Notes: generated from the letters alone by a model not told the origin. Positions 27,468 through 36,988 are shown, counted from the stretch's first letter. The stretch: 64,000 bases of DNA from Bacteroidales bacterium (GCA_012837935.1 DUQG01000003.1:62001-126000), one strand, 5' to 3'. Translations and numbers: made by a program.

Positions 27468-28778
27468 ATGCGACTTGGATTAGCCATACTGCTTTATTTC
27501 TTTACATTTTCGGTTTTCGGGCAGACAGTTTATACAGTAGAATCTGTTCCAAATCCGCAAAAAGCGGCTGTTCCAAGTTTTGTAAGCGACCCCGACGACA
27601 TTCTCAAACCCGAAACCGAACTGATTATCAACACGCAGATAGATTCGCTATGGAAAGTGAATAACACGGAACTTGCGGTTGTGATGCTTGGTTCTATCGG
27701 ATACGAAAATGAGGATGAATTTGCCAATCGCCTTTATAATCATTGGGGAATTGGAGGAAAAATACAAAGTAACGGTGTACTTCTGCTTGTTGTCATGGAT
27801 ATTCGGCGTGGGGTTATTCGCACAGGCTTAGGCGTAGAGGGGATTTTGCCGGATATTACCACCAGACGAATTCTTTACGATGTTATTTACCCCGAGTTTA
27901 AAAATGAAGATTACGATGCCGGAGTCATTGCTGGTGTGGACGCAATTATACGCACCGTACGCGAAGAGCCTTTTGAAAAAGAAGTTCGCGAACCGATTAT
28001 TTGGAAAGAGATAATTCCCTATGCAGCAGCAGGATATATTGTATTTATGCTGCTTATTTGGTTTTGGATAAACTCTGTTGTTCGAAAAGTGCACCAAAAT
28101 AATGTGCTAACTACCAATCTAGCACGCTATAGAGCTATCAGAGACCAAAACAAAGCTACCTATTCCCTTTCCGGTTATGTTCTTCCCATAATAGCATTTA
28201 TTGCTATACTTTTCCTTACTCGGTTTGAATATGTGCTTTTGCTATTCCCTGCTCCGATAGCCGCATTGCCAGCTTATCTTTATGGAAAAAGACAAATGAA
28301 AAAAGCCCGACGAGCACCGATACCTTGCGATGCTTGCGGCAGTCAAATGCATATACTTTCTGAGCGGGAAGAAGATAAATACCTAAAAATATCGCAACAA
28401 TTTGAAGAACATCTTAAAAGCGTTGATTACGACGTATTTTTGTGTGACAACTGCCAAAATGAGGCGATTTTCTCTTTAGATAAATTTAATTCGTACTCGA
28501 ACTGTCCTCGTTGTAAAACAAAAGCTTATATTCTTCAATCCAAACGAACCGTTTTGATGCCAACTTATATAAATTCCGGTACAGAGCGAAAAATATATAA
28601 ATGTAAATACTGTGGTTTTGAAGACCATAAGGACATAAAAATCCCCAAACTAAAACGCTCATCGGGATATTTCGGTGGTGGATTTGGTGGTGGTGTTTCA
28701 AGTGGAAGCGGTGGCTTCGGTGGTGGCGGTTTTGGTGGTGGAATGACCGGCGGCGGTGGTGCTTCGGGCGGTTGGTAA
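27468..28778 (+). CDS. TPM-domain membrane protein with zinc ribbons
   Basis: A 436-residue protein. It has a signal segment (1-18), a TPM domain (about 40-165, with VMDIRRGVIRTGLGVEGILP), a membrane segment near 183-203 and two more near 235-275. A cytoplasmic part follows with paired Cys motifs (CDACGSQ, CDNCQN, CPRCKTKA, CKYCGFED), ending in a glycine-rich tail (about 400-436). TPM proteins occur beside LemA genes in many bacteria, as here with the gene at 28823. A role in membrane protein or photosystem-type repair is known only for plant homologues. Confidence 0.8.
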   Translation: MRLGLAILLYFFTFSVFGQTVYTVESVPNPQKAAVPSFVSDPDDILKPETELIINTQIDSLWKVNNTELAVVMLGSIGYENEDEFANRLYNHWGIGGKIQSNGVLLLVVMDIRRGVIRTGLGVEGILPDITTRRILYDVIYPEFKNEDYDAGVIAGVDAIIRTVREEPFEKEVREPIIWKEIIPYAAAGYIVFMLLIWFWINSVVRKVHQNNVLTTNLARYRAIRDQNKATYSLSGYVLPIIAFIAILFLTRFEYVLLLFPAPIAALPAYLYGKRQMKKARRAPIPCDACGSQMHILSEREEDKYLKISQQFEEHLKSVDYDVFLCDNCQNEAIFSLDKFNSYSNCPRCKTKAYILQSKRTVLMPTYINSGTERKIYKCKYCGFEDHKDIKIPKLKRSSGYFGGGFGGGVSSGSGGFGGGGFGGGMTGGGGASGGW

Positions 28779-28822
28779 ATTATTAATTCAGAAAAGTTTA
28801 ATTTTTAATATTTCAATAAATT

Positions 28823-29407
28823 ATGAAAAAAAGTGGTATTATCATTGTTTTAGCCGTTTTGGCTGTTTTAGTTTTCTGGGGAATTGGCAGTTATAACGGT
28901 CTTGTTGCAAAACAAGAAAAGTTAGATAAATCTTGGGCTGATGTTCAAAGTCAATACAAGCGACGTGCCGATTTAATTTCCAACTTAGTAGAAACAGTAA
29001 AAGGCTATGCTCAACACGAAAGCAGTACGTTGGAAGCGGTAGTAAATGCTCGCTCTAAAGCGACTCAAATAACCGTAGATCCGAATAACTTGACACCCGA
29101 AAAACTACAAGAGTTTCAAGCTGCGCAAAGCGAATTGAGCAATGCATTGGGTCGTTTGCTTCTGCTACGCGAAGCTTATCCGGACTTAAAAGCGAATGAG
29201 AGTTTTCTGTCTTTGCAAACACAATTGGAAAGTACTGAAAATCGAATTGCCATGGCACGTGAAGCCTTCAACCTAGAAGTTCAAAACTACAACACAGCGG
29301 TAAGGCGTTTTCCAAAAAACATTATTGCTCGTATTTTCGGATTTGAGCGAAAACCGACATTCGAAATAGAAGAAAAAGATAAAAATGTACCGGAAGTAAA
29401 ATTCTAG
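28823..29407 (+). CDS. LemA family protein
   Basis: A 194-residue protein with an N-terminal membrane helix and the LemA helical domain (YNGLVAKQEKLDKSWADVQS, YKRRADLISNLVETVKGYA, RFPKNIIARIFGFE). LemA proteins are membrane-anchored helical-bundle proteins of unclear function, typically paired with TPM-domain proteins. This gene is 44 bases after such a gene. Confidence 0.92.
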   Translation: MKKSGIIIVLAVLAVLVFWGIGSYNGLVAKQEKLDKSWADVQSQYKRRADLISNLVETVKGYAQHESSTLEAVVNARSKATQITVDPNNLTPEKLQEFQAAQSELSNALGRLLLLREAYPDLKANESFLSLQTQLESTENRIAMAREAFNLEVQNYNTAVRRFPKNIIARIFGFERKPTFEIEEKDKNVPEVKF

Positions 29408-29469
29408 TTTGCTTGATTAGCTGATTAGTTAATTAGTTATTTAATTCGCTAACTCAATTAGCTTTTTTT

Positions 29470-29489
29470 GATAGTGTCAAAACACTATC
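29470..29489. promoter_or_regulatory. Hairpin before the aldo/keto reductase start
   Basis: GATAGTG (29470-29476) and CACTATC (29483-29489) form a 7-bp stem 17 bases before the ATG. The spacer before it is a stuttering TTAGCTGATTAGTTAATTAG tract. It could be a weak terminator read on the minus strand or a leader hairpin. Confidence 0.35.
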
Positions 29490-29506
29490 ATCATTAATTT
29501 TATACT

Positions 29507-30508
29507 ATGCAATACACCCCTAATCCCGAAAGATATAAAAACTCTGTCGGATACAATTATTGTGGAAAAAGCGGACTGCAACTGCCAAGAATTTCACTTG
29601 GACTTTGGCATAATTTCGGTGATGTAAATGACCAGAATGAAGCCAAAAAAATGCTGTTCACGGCATTTGACAATGGAATTACACACTTTGACTTAGCAAA
29701 TAATTACGGTACACCTTTCGGAAGTGCCGAAATAAATTTTGGTAAGTTTCTGAAAAACGACTTTGCACCTTACCGCGACGAGTTGATTATCAGCACCAAA
29801 GCCGGACATCTGATGTGGGATGGTCCTTATGGTGATTGGGGTTCTCGTAAATACATCATTGCCAGTCTAAATCAAAGTCTAAAACGGATGGGATTGGACT
29901 ATGTGGATATTTTCTATTCGCATAGATACGACCCTAATACACCGTTGGAAGAGACTATGAGTGCACTGTCCGATATGGTGAAACAAGGCAAAGCTCTCTA
30001 CGTTGGCATTTCAAAATATCCACCTACCAAAGCTCGTGAAGCTTATCGCTTACTGCGTGAAAACGGTACACCTTGTCTTATTCATCAAGACAGATACAAT
30101 CTTTTCAATCGAGATGTAGAACAGTCCATTTTCCCATTGGTAGAAGAAAAAAACATCGGTTTTATCGGATTTTCACCTTTGGCACAAGGAATGCTTAGCG
30201 ACAAATACTTAGATGGAATTCCAACCAATTCACGAGCAGGACAAGAATTCGGTTTTTTGAAAAAAGAGCAAATCAAGCCTGAGAAAATAGAAAAAATCAA
30301 GCGACTCAATGAGTTCGCTCAAAACCGGAAACAAACATTAGCGCAAATGGCGTTAGCGTGGTGCTTACGTGATAAGCGAGTAACTTCAGTTATCATAGGC
30401 ACAAGTTCTGTGAAACAGTTGAAAGATAATATAAAGGCATTGGATAATCTGAATTTTACCGATGAAGAATTGTGGCTGATTGGGGAAATTGCAGCAGAAA
30501 GTGAATAA
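29507..30508 (+). CDS. Aldo/keto reductase (YghZ/Kv-beta-like)
   Basis: A 333-residue TIM-barrel oxidoreductase. The catalytic tetrad is visible: Asp and Tyr in DLANNYGTPFG, Lys in ISTKAGH, and His in YSHRYDP. The C-terminal NADPH-binding pattern includes VIIGTSSVKQLKDN. Residues near the N-terminus (YNYCGKSGLQLPRISLGLW) and length match the YghZ L-glyceraldehyde-3-phosphate reductase/potassium-channel-beta group. It probably reduces small aldehydes such as methylglyoxal. It stands alone. Confidence 0.88.
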   Translation: MQYTPNPERYKNSVGYNYCGKSGLQLPRISLGLWHNFGDVNDQNEAKKMLFTAFDNGITHFDLANNYGTPFGSAEINFGKFLKNDFAPYRDELIISTKAGHLMWDGPYGDWGSRKYIIASLNQSLKRMGLDYVDIFYSHRYDPNTPLEETMSALSDMVKQGKALYVGISKYPPTKAREAYRLLRENGTPCLIHQDRYNLFNRDVEQSIFPLVEEKNIGFIGFSPLAQGMLSDKYLDGIPTNSRAGQEFGFLKKEQIKPEKIEKIKRLNEFAQNRKQTLAQMALAWCLRDKRVTSVIIGTSSVKQLKDNIKALDNLNFTDEELWLIGEIAAESE

Positions 30509-30526
30509 AAGACTATTTGGGTATTT

Positions 30527-30701
30527 ATTTCGCCGTAAGCGATAAATATCAATAGCTTTTGTAAATAAAAAGAAAATATTCCCCGTAGGGGATTAACAGT
30601 CTAATTATAGCAAATCTCTTAAAATGAACAGTCTATCCCCTACAGGGAATGGTAATTAAGGATGAACATCTCTCTATTGATATTAATTCCCTACGGGAAA
30701 A
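30527..30701. repeat. BIME-like cluster of four palindromes, copy B
   Basis: Outer left TTTCGCCGTAAGCGATAAAT then ATCAATAG (30528-30555). Inner left TTCCCCGTAGGGGATTAA (30579-30596). Inner right CTATCCCCTACAGGGAATGG (from 30632). Outer right CTATTGATATTAATTCCC then TACGGGAAAA (30673-30700). It fills the spacer between the reductase and methyltransferase genes. Confidence 0.85.
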
Positions 30702-30741
30702 CACATACACAACAATAATCTAGTATTCCAGAAAATCACGG

Positions 30742-31698
30742 ATGAGTTCTAACAAAACACGAGCAGGAAGAAATCAAACACTAACTCTAACTGACAATGA
30801 GCGAAAAGAGTTAGCACGCAAACTCTATTATCCAACTAAAAATCAAGCCTTAAAGCTGGATGCAATTTTAAATAAAACGGTAGTTGCCGATTTATTTGAA
30901 GTACTTGATTTTTTGCCGGAAAGTTTTGCCGATCTGATTATTCTAGATCCACCTTACAATCTCAGTCGAGATTTTCATGGTTTTAAATTCAAATCTACCG
31001 ATAACGAATCTTATCTCAACTATCTGCAATCCTGGTTCCCTAAAATTCTAAAATGTCTAAAACCGAACGGTTCGCTCTATATCTGTGGCGACTGGAAAAG
31101 TACAGCAGCTTTGCAGCAAGTGATGAGCGAGCACCTGACTATTCTCAATCGAATTACATGGCAACGAGAAAAAGGACGCGGCGCTAAATCCAACTGGAAA
31201 AATGCGATGGAAGACATTTGGTTTGGGGTAAATAATCCGAGCGACTACTACTTCGATGTGGAAGCCGTGAAAATGAAGCGTCAAGTTATTGCGCCCTATA
31301 AAAAAGATGGAAAACCGAAAGACTGGGAAGAAACCGAAGAAGGAAATTTCCGAATTACCCATCCTTCCAATTTTTGGGATGATATTACAGTGCCGTTCTG
31401 GTCAATGCCTGAAAACACCGACCACCCCACTCAAAAACCGGAAAAACTAATAGCGAAACTTATTCTTGCCAGTTGCACCGAAAACGGTGTTGTCTTTGAC
31501 CCGTTTCTGGGTTCCGGCACCACTTCGGTAGTTGCCAAAAAACTAAAACGCAATTTTGTCGGCATAGAGATGAATGAAGAATATGCGCTTTGGGCTGAGA
31601 AAAGATTAGAAAGAAGTGAAGAAAATCCTGAAATTCAAGGTTATGCAAATGGTGTGTTTTGGGAAAGAAACACTTTAATATCCAGAAATAAACGTTAA
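30742..31698 (+). CDS. DNA adenine/cytosine-N4 methyltransferase (beta class), orphan
   Basis: A 318-residue amino-methyltransferase. The catalytic DPPYNL comes first, the variable target-recognition stretch follows (about 135-215), and the SAM-binding DPFLGSGTTSVVAKKL is near the end. This is the beta-class order. The recognition sequence cannot be read from the protein. No restriction endonuclease or specificity gene is adjacent: a repeat cluster lies upstream and the convergent hydrogenase operon downstream. An orphan regulatory or protective methylase is therefore the simplest reading. Confidence 0.9.
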   Translation: MSSNKTRAGRNQTLTLTDNERKELARKLYYPTKNQALKLDAILNKTVVADLFEVLDFLPESFADLIILDPPYNLSRDFHGFKFKSTDNESYLNYLQSWFPKILKCLKPNGSLYICGDWKSTAALQQVMSEHLTILNRITWQREKGRGAKSNWKNAMEDIWFGVNNPSDYYFDVEAVKMKRQVIAPYKKDGKPKDWEETEEGNFRITHPSNFWDDITVPFWSMPENTDHPTQKPEKLIAKLILASCTENGVVFDPFLGSGTTSVVAKKLKRNFVGIEMNEEYALWAEKRLERSEENPEIQGYANGVFWERNTLISRNKR

Positions 31699-31700
31699 AT

Positions 31701-31739
31701 AAAAAAACAAAGGAATCTGCAATTGCAGATTCCTTTGTT
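31701..31739 (-). terminator. Terminator of the hydrogenase operon
   Basis: A perfect 34-base palindrome (31706-31739, arms AACAAAGGAATCTGCAA and TTGCAGATTCCTTTGTT). On the minus strand it is followed by seven T. It ends the leftward operon 22 bases after its last stop and may also slow the convergent methyltransferase transcript. Confidence 0.85.
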
Positions 31740-31760
31740 ATAAATAAAATACGAGACGAA

Positions 31761-32306
31761 TTATTTATATTCATCCAGAATTTTCTTTACTCCATCCGGC
31801 GACACCCGACCATACACTTTTTCGCCTACCATTACTACCGGTGCTAATCCACAAGCACCTACGCAGCGTAAGCAGCTGATAGAAAACTTCTTATCAGGTG
31901 TAGTCTCTCCTACTCCAATCTTCAATTCCTTTTTTAATTCATCTAAAACTTTCTCCGCACCGCGCACATAGCACGCAGTTCCCATACAGACAGAAATAGG
32001 ATGTTCGCCTTTCGGCTTCATCGTGAAGAAAGAATAAAACGTAACTATCCCGTACACGTGAGCTGCCGAAACGCCTAGTACACAAGCTATAACTTCCTGA
32101 ACTTCAGCCGGTAAATAACCGAAAGTTGACTGTGTTTCATGCAAGATATTAATGATTTCACCTTGGTCGTTATTATAAGATTCACATATTTCTCTGATTT
32201 TTTGAATTTTATCATCAGACAGTTTATGCTTAACCTCTACTTTATCTTTTTCAGAAGGAGTATATTTCACCCCTTCTTTTGCTTCTGTTAATGTCTTTGG
32301 AATCAT
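31761..32306 (-). CDS. NuoE-like [2Fe-2S] subunit of [FeFe]-hydrogenase
   Basis: A 181-residue thioredoxin-fold ferredoxin of the NuoE/HndA/HydC type. Helical N-terminal half, then the cluster ligands in CMGTACYVRGAE and SCLRCVGACGLAP. It is the last gene of the operon, after hydA and the NuoF-like gene. It would carry electrons between the flavin subunit and the hydrogenase core. The conserved TFYSFF in the middle matches the family. Confidence 0.92.
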   Translation of the reverse strand: MIPKTLTEAKEGVKYTPSEKDKVEVKHKLSDDKIQKIREICESYNNDQGEIINILHETQSTFGYLPAEVQEVIACVLGVSAAHVYGIVTFYSFFTMKPKGEHPISVCMGTACYVRGAEKVLDELKKELKIGVGETTPDKKFSISCLRCVGACGLAPVVMVGEKVYGRVSPDGVKKILDEYK

Positions 32307-32344
32307 ATTATTTGTTTTTTTCAGATTATCAAAATACTTCCCTT

Positions 32345-34117
32345 TTAATGATGAATGGTTATTTCATCGCTTTTATCATAGTAATGAATGTGAAGCAATT
32401 CATGTGCTTTTTCACTACCGGGTGCACCTAAAAACTCATCGTACAATTTTTTGATATACGGGTTCTCATGTGATTTACGAATCACTTTCTGCTCGTCTTC
32501 AGAATAAATGGCTTTGGCTCTTGCCGCCAAAATCTCGCTATGCCCGTGATGGAACGGCTGACCCGCACCTCCGATGCAACCGCCCGGACAAGCCATAATT
32601 TCAATAGCATGATATTTTGAGCGTCCGGCTCGTACTTCATCCAGTAGTTTTCGTGCATTTCCAAGTCCATGTGCAATACCAATATTAATAGGTAATCCAT
32701 CAAAATCAATGGTTGCAGAGCGAATACCTTCTATACCTCGAAGTTCATGGAACTCAATTTTATCTAATGATTTTCCGGTAAACACTTCGTAAGCAGTACG
32801 ACATGCGGCTTCAATTACGCCACCTGTATTACCAAAGATAATCGCAGCTCCGGTTGATTCGCCTAATGGTGTGTCAAAATCCTCGTCCGGCAAATCATGG
32901 AAATCAATATTGGCTTGTTTGATAAATTGAGCCAATTCACGTGTAGTCATTGAGTAATCCACATCCGGATTTCCGTCCACTTTGAACTCATCACGTTGAC
33001 ATTCGTATTTTTTTGCCAAGCAAGGCATAACAGAAACCACAATTAAATCTTTACGATTTACTCCAATTTTATCTGCAAAATAGGTTTTAGCAATAGCACC
33101 AAACATTTGTTGAGGAGATTTAGCTGTTGACGGCACATCCAATAAATCGGGGAAGTTATGTTCAAAGAAATTAACCCATCCCGGACAACAAGAAGTCAAA
33201 ATAGGTAATTTTACATTCTTATCGCCAGCCAAATGAGCTTTCAGCCTACCCAAAAGTTCAGTTCCTTCTTCCATAATGGTTAAATCCGCCGCGAAATCGG
33301 TATCAAACACATAATCAAATCCTAAACGTCGCAATGCGGCTGCCATTTTTCCGGTAACTAGTGTTCCCGGCGCCAAGCCGAATTCTTCGCCCAATGCAGC
33401 ACGAACCGAAGGCGCTGTTTGCACTACAACCGTTTTATTCAGGTCACTCAAAGCTCTCAACACCTCGCTAGTATGATTAACTTCCGATAAAGCTCCGGTA
33501 GGACACACAGCCACGCACTGTCCGCAATAGGTACAAGGCGAATCTATTAAGTCCATTTCAAAAGCAGGTGCAACCACCGACATAAATCCGCGATTCACGG
33601 CATTAAGTGCGCCTACAGTTTGTACTTCGTTACACATCATTTCGCAGCGGCGACACATAATACATTTATCCACATCACGAATAATGGATGGGGAAGTATC
33701 TTTCCGATAAGTTGATTTCTCGCCCATATACGGTATATCTCTGATACCAAACTGTTTTGCCAGCGTTTGAAGTTCGCAATCACCGGATTTGGCACAGACT
33801 AAACAATCAAACGGGTGGTCGGATACAATAAGTTTCATAACCGTTGTCCTTGCATTTAGCACGCGAGTACTATTGGTGCGAATAACCATTCCATCCGTAG
33901 CTTCGGTAATACACGAAGGCGCTAAATTTCGCCTACCTTGTACTTCTACTACACAAATACGGCAACCGCCGGGCTTATTTTCAATATTCATATTGTGAAG
34001 TTCCATGTGACACAGCGTTGGAATTTCAATTCCCGCTTTACGAGCTGCTTCCAGAATTGTAGCACCTTTTTCTACCTGAACTTCTTTGTTATCAATTGTT
34101 AATTTTATTTTTTCCAT
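32345..34117 (-). CDS. hydA: [FeFe]-hydrogenase catalytic subunit (HydA/HndD type)
   Basis: A 590-residue enzyme. It has an N-terminal [2Fe-2S] ferredoxin domain (CHMELHNMNIENKPGGCRIC), a His/Cys-ligated [4Fe-4S] region (HPFDCLVCAKSGDCELQ), and a two-cluster ferredoxin domain (CIMCRRCEMMC, CTYCGQCVAVCP). The H-cluster domain shows L1 TSCCPGWV, L2 MPCLAKKYE and L3 MACPGGCIGGAGQP. All proton-transfer and ligand cysteines are present, so it should be active once matured. C-terminal small-subunit residues are fused. It catalyses reversible H2 formation. The maturases HydE, HydF and HydG are not in this window. Confidence 0.95.
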   Translation of the reverse strand: MEKIKLTIDNKEVQVEKGATILEAARKAGIEIPTLCHMELHNMNIENKPGGCRICVVEVQGRRNLAPSCITEATDGMVIRTNSTRVLNARTTVMKLIVSDHPFDCLVCAKSGDCELQTLAKQFGIRDIPYMGEKSTYRKDTSPSIIRDVDKCIMCRRCEMMCNEVQTVGALNAVNRGFMSVVAPAFEMDLIDSPCTYCGQCVAVCPTGALSEVNHTSEVLRALSDLNKTVVVQTAPSVRAALGEEFGLAPGTLVTGKMAAALRRLGFDYVFDTDFAADLTIMEEGTELLGRLKAHLAGDKNVKLPILTSCCPGWVNFFEHNFPDLLDVPSTAKSPQQMFGAIAKTYFADKIGVNRKDLIVVSVMPCLAKKYECQRDEFKVDGNPDVDYSMTTRELAQFIKQANIDFHDLPDEDFDTPLGESTGAAIIFGNTGGVIEAACRTAYEVFTGKSLDKIEFHELRGIEGIRSATIDFDGLPINIGIAHGLGNARKLLDEVRAGRSKYHAIEIMACPGGCIGGAGQPFHHGHSEILAARAKAIYSEDEQKVIRKSHENPYIKKLYDEFLGAPGSEKAHELLHIHYYDKSDEITIHH

Positions 34118-34135
34118 TTTTCATTCAATTTTAGA

Positions 34136-35956
34136 TTATTTATGTGCTAAAATTTTGGGTTCAGACTGAATGCGAATAGCATCAAATGAACATTTTGCAA
34201 TACACGCATCACAACGAATACAAAGGTCTGTATTGATGTGGTGAGCTTGGCGTTTTTCGCCTGTAATGGCATGTACAGGACAGTTGCGAAGACATGCACC
34301 GCAACCCACACAAAGTTCTTCATCTATCACGTAGTAAGAAAGATTTTTACATTGACCGGAACGGCATTTTTTGTCCACTACGTGTTCGATATATTCTTCT
34401 TCAAAATTTGTAAGGGTGGATAGTACCGGATTGGGTGAAGTTTGTCCCAGTCCACAAAGCGATGTGTCTTTGATAACACTACTCAAGTTTCTCAGCTTAG
34501 CCAAGTCCTCGATAGTACCTTTTCCTTGTGTAATTCTATCTAAAATTTCATATAGTCGTTTGTTTCCAATCCGACAAGGTGCACATTTTCCGCAACTTTC
34601 TTCCACTATAAAATCCATATAGAATTTAGCAACCGAAACCATGCAGTCGTCTTCATCCATCACAATCATACCTCCCGAACCCATCATGGAACCGGCTTTC
34701 AGCAAGTTGTCATAATCTATCGGTGTATCCAAGTGTTTTTCAGTCAAACATCCACCTGAAGGTCCTCCGGTCTGAATGGCTTTGAATTTTTTGCCGCCTT
34801 TGATGCCGCCGCCGATTTCATAGATAATTTCGCGTAAAGTAATTCCCATCGGTACCTCAATCAAACCAACGTTATTGATTTTTCCTGCCAGAGCAAACAC
34901 TTTTGTTCCTTTGGAATTTTCCGTTCCGATAGAAGCAAACCACTCCGCACCTTTCAAAATGATAGCCGGAATATTGGCGAATGTTTCTACGTTGTTTACA
35001 TTGGTCGGTTTCCCTAAATAACCTCGCACAGAAGGGAATGGCGGTTTGTTGGTAGGTTCGCCACGTTTGCCTTCCATAGAATGGATAAGTGAAGTCTCCT
35101 CACCGCAAACAAATGCACCAGCACCATAACGAAGCCTGATTTTGAAATTAAAACCTGTACCCATGATGTTTTCTCCAAGCAAACCGAAACTTTCAGCTTG
35201 TTCAATGGCAATTTTCAGGCGTTTGATAGCCAACGGATATTCAGCACGAATATAAATCAACCCTTCATCCGAGCCGATGCAATATCCACAAATAGCCATT
35301 GCTTCGAGCACCGAGTGCGGGTCACCTTCCAAGATGGAACGATCCATAAATGCACCGGGGTCGCCCTCGTCTGCATTACAAACCACGTATTTTTTATCTG
35401 AAACGCTCTTGCGTGTAATTTCCCATTTCAATCCGGCTGGGAAACCGCCACCACCACGACCGCGAAGTTGAGATTTTTTAACTACTTCAATCGTCTCTTC
35501 GGGTGTATATTCTGCAAGTACTTTTCCCAAAGCTTGATATGCATCGTGCGCAATGGCTTCTTCAATATTTTCCGGATCAATAAAACCGCAATTTCTCAAA
35601 GCAATACGTAGTTGCTTTTTGTAAAAACCCATGTGTTTTGAGTCTTCCACATGTTTTTCTTTTTCCGGGTCCACATAGAGCAATCTTTCTACACGACGAC
35701 CTTTTATTACATGCTCATCAATAATTTCTTTGGCATCTTCCGGTTTTACCTCTACGTAAAAAGTATTGTCCGGCAACACATTTACAATCGGTCCTTTTTC
35801 ACAAAAACCGAAACAACCGGTACGAATAACCTGAACATCGTCTTGTAGTCTTTTCAATGCCAATTCTTTTTCCAGATTGCTTTGAATTTTTGCACTATCG
35901 GACGATTGACAACCGGTACCGCCACATACTAATATGTGCATTTTGTATTTAGACAT
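34136..35956 (-). CDS. hydB: NuoF-like flavin subunit of hydrogenase (HydB/HndC type)
   Basis: A 606-residue subunit. It has an N-terminal thioredoxin-like [2Fe-2S] domain (CGGTGCQSSDS, TGCFGFCEKGP), an FMN/NAD-binding domain (GRGGGGFPAGLKWE, YIRAEYPLAIKRL), a [4Fe-4S] site (SCGKCAPCRIGN), and a C-terminal two-cluster ferredoxin domain (CVGCGACLRNCP, CIRCDACIAKC). This domain set is that of the bifurcating or NAD(P)-linked hydrogenases. It starts 14 bases after the 130-residue subunit gene. A strong AAGGAGG sits before its ATG, suggesting high expression. Confidence 0.94.
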   Translation of the reverse strand: MSKYKMHILVCGGTGCQSSDSAKIQSNLEKELALKRLQDDVQVIRTGCFGFCEKGPIVNVLPDNTFYVEVKPEDAKEIIDEHVIKGRRVERLLYVDPEKEKHVEDSKHMGFYKKQLRIALRNCGFIDPENIEEAIAHDAYQALGKVLAEYTPEETIEVVKKSQLRGRGGGGFPAGLKWEITRKSVSDKKYVVCNADEGDPGAFMDRSILEGDPHSVLEAMAICGYCIGSDEGLIYIRAEYPLAIKRLKIAIEQAESFGLLGENIMGTGFNFKIRLRYGAGAFVCGEETSLIHSMEGKRGEPTNKPPFPSVRGYLGKPTNVNNVETFANIPAIILKGAEWFASIGTENSKGTKVFALAGKINNVGLIEVPMGITLREIIYEIGGGIKGGKKFKAIQTGGPSGGCLTEKHLDTPIDYDNLLKAGSMMGSGGMIVMDEDDCMVSVAKFYMDFIVEESCGKCAPCRIGNKRLYEILDRITQGKGTIEDLAKLRNLSSVIKDTSLCGLGQTSPNPVLSTLTNFEEEYIEHVVDKKCRSGQCKNLSYYVIDEELCVGCGACLRNCPVHAITGEKRQAHHINTDLCIRCDACIAKCSFDAIRIQSEPKILAHK

Positions 35957-35970
35957 AATATTCCTCCTTT

Positions 35971-36363
35971 CTATTTAATTGTTTCATAATTCCGAGGAAT
36001 AATTCCGTCAACAAACTCGCCGTCTTTGATGTATTTTTCAATAATCTCATCGGCTTTTTTTGTATCCACGTAGCCAAAAACTACCGGATCCTTGTCCTTT
36101 AGTGTGATTTCTACAGTAGGCTCAGCAAAACAATATCCCATGCAGCCAGTCTGAGTAACCACTGCTTCAATACCGCGTTTGTCCAGTTCTACTACAAAAA
36201 ACTCCATAACTTCTTTTGCTCCGGACGCAATACCACAGGTTGCCATAGCCACTTTTACCTGTACAAGGTCTTCGGCACGGCTGGCTTTGTCTCGCAAGCT
36301 CACTTTGGATTTAACATTTTCTTGCATCCGCTTGAGGTCTGCTAAGGTCTTGATTTTATTCAT
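35971..36363 (-). CDS. Thioredoxin-like [2Fe-2S] ferredoxin (HndB/HydD-like)
   Basis: A 130-residue small ferredoxin-like protein with cluster cysteines in ATCGIASGAKE and TGCMGYCFAEP. It corresponds to the small fourth subunit found in some NAD(P)-linked [FeFe]-hydrogenase operons. It is placed directly upstream of the NuoF-like gene and 58 bases after the HATPase gene, so it marks the border between the regulatory and enzyme modules. Confidence 0.88.
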   Translation of the reverse strand: MNKIKTLADLKRMQENVKSKVSLRDKASRAEDLVQVKVAMATCGIASGAKEVMEFFVVELDKRGIEAVVTQTGCMGYCFAEPTVEITLKDKDPVVFGYVDTKKADEIIEKYIKDGEFVDGIIPRNYETIK

Positions 36364-36421
36364 AATTTCAATGATATTAAATAATTAGTTAATTATATTT
36401 TTCATTTTCAATTCTTATTTT

Positions 36422-36988
36422 CTAACACAAAAAACCGGTTTTATTTCTCTTTGTAAAAAGCTCTTTTAGATTTTCGTTGATAAAAGACTTTATTGCTTGC
36501 ATCATTTCTGCATTGCTCAAATCATCTATCCCTTCCTCTAAAAGCATTTGCGTACTTATTTCAAAATTTTCATTATCCAATTGATAGATAAATGAGATAT
36601 TAATTTCCGGATTGGCACTAAAAAGCAAGGTCAAGTAACCACCCAAATCCCCTAATGGAATACAATCGGGATGATTTGTTCGGTAATTGGCTATAATCTC
36701 TGTTCCGCTTCCGAGTCCGGATTTTATCTCTACACTGCCTCCCGTTTGCTCGCTCGTCATTTTCAAAAACGGTATTCCCAATCCCACTTTTCTGGTTGTT
36801 CGGGAAGTAAAAAACGGGTCGGAAAGTTTCTTAACCGTGAGTTCACTCATCCCCGAGCCATCATCTTTTACCGAAAACGAGAGCGTGAAATCATCGTTGT
36901 TTTCCAAAAATTCAATTTCAATGTTTTTTGCCTCAGCTCGAATAGAATTTTGGACAATATCCATCATGTGCATTGCTAAATCAACCAT
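36422..36988 (-). CDS. HATPase-domain protein associated with hydrogenase operon
   Basis: A 188-residue protein containing a GHKL ATPase domain without a HisKA domain: N-box-like DIVQNSIRAEAKNI, G1 DDGSGMS, and G2-like KVGLGIPFLK. About 70 unassigned residues follow. It overlaps the PHP gene by 8 bases. It could act as a histidine-kinase-like or anti-sigma-type protein kinase. Similar proteins occur next to [FeFe]-hydrogenase genes in anaerobes, but the target is unknown. Confidence 0.8.
   Translation of the reverse strand: MVDLAMHMMDIVQNSIRAEAKNIEIEFLENNDDFTLSFSVKDDGSGMSELTVKKLSDPFFTSRTTRKVGLGIPFLKMTSEQTGGSVEIKSGLGSGTEIIANYRTNHPDCIPLGDLGGYLTLLFSANPEINISFIYQLDNENFEISTQMLLEEGIDDLSNAEMMQAIKSFINENLKELFTKRNKTGFLC

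Noticed and set aside
36422-36988. Calling the HATPase protein a complete two-component histidine kinase
   Set aside because: No HisKA phospho-acceptor domain or sensor domain is present.
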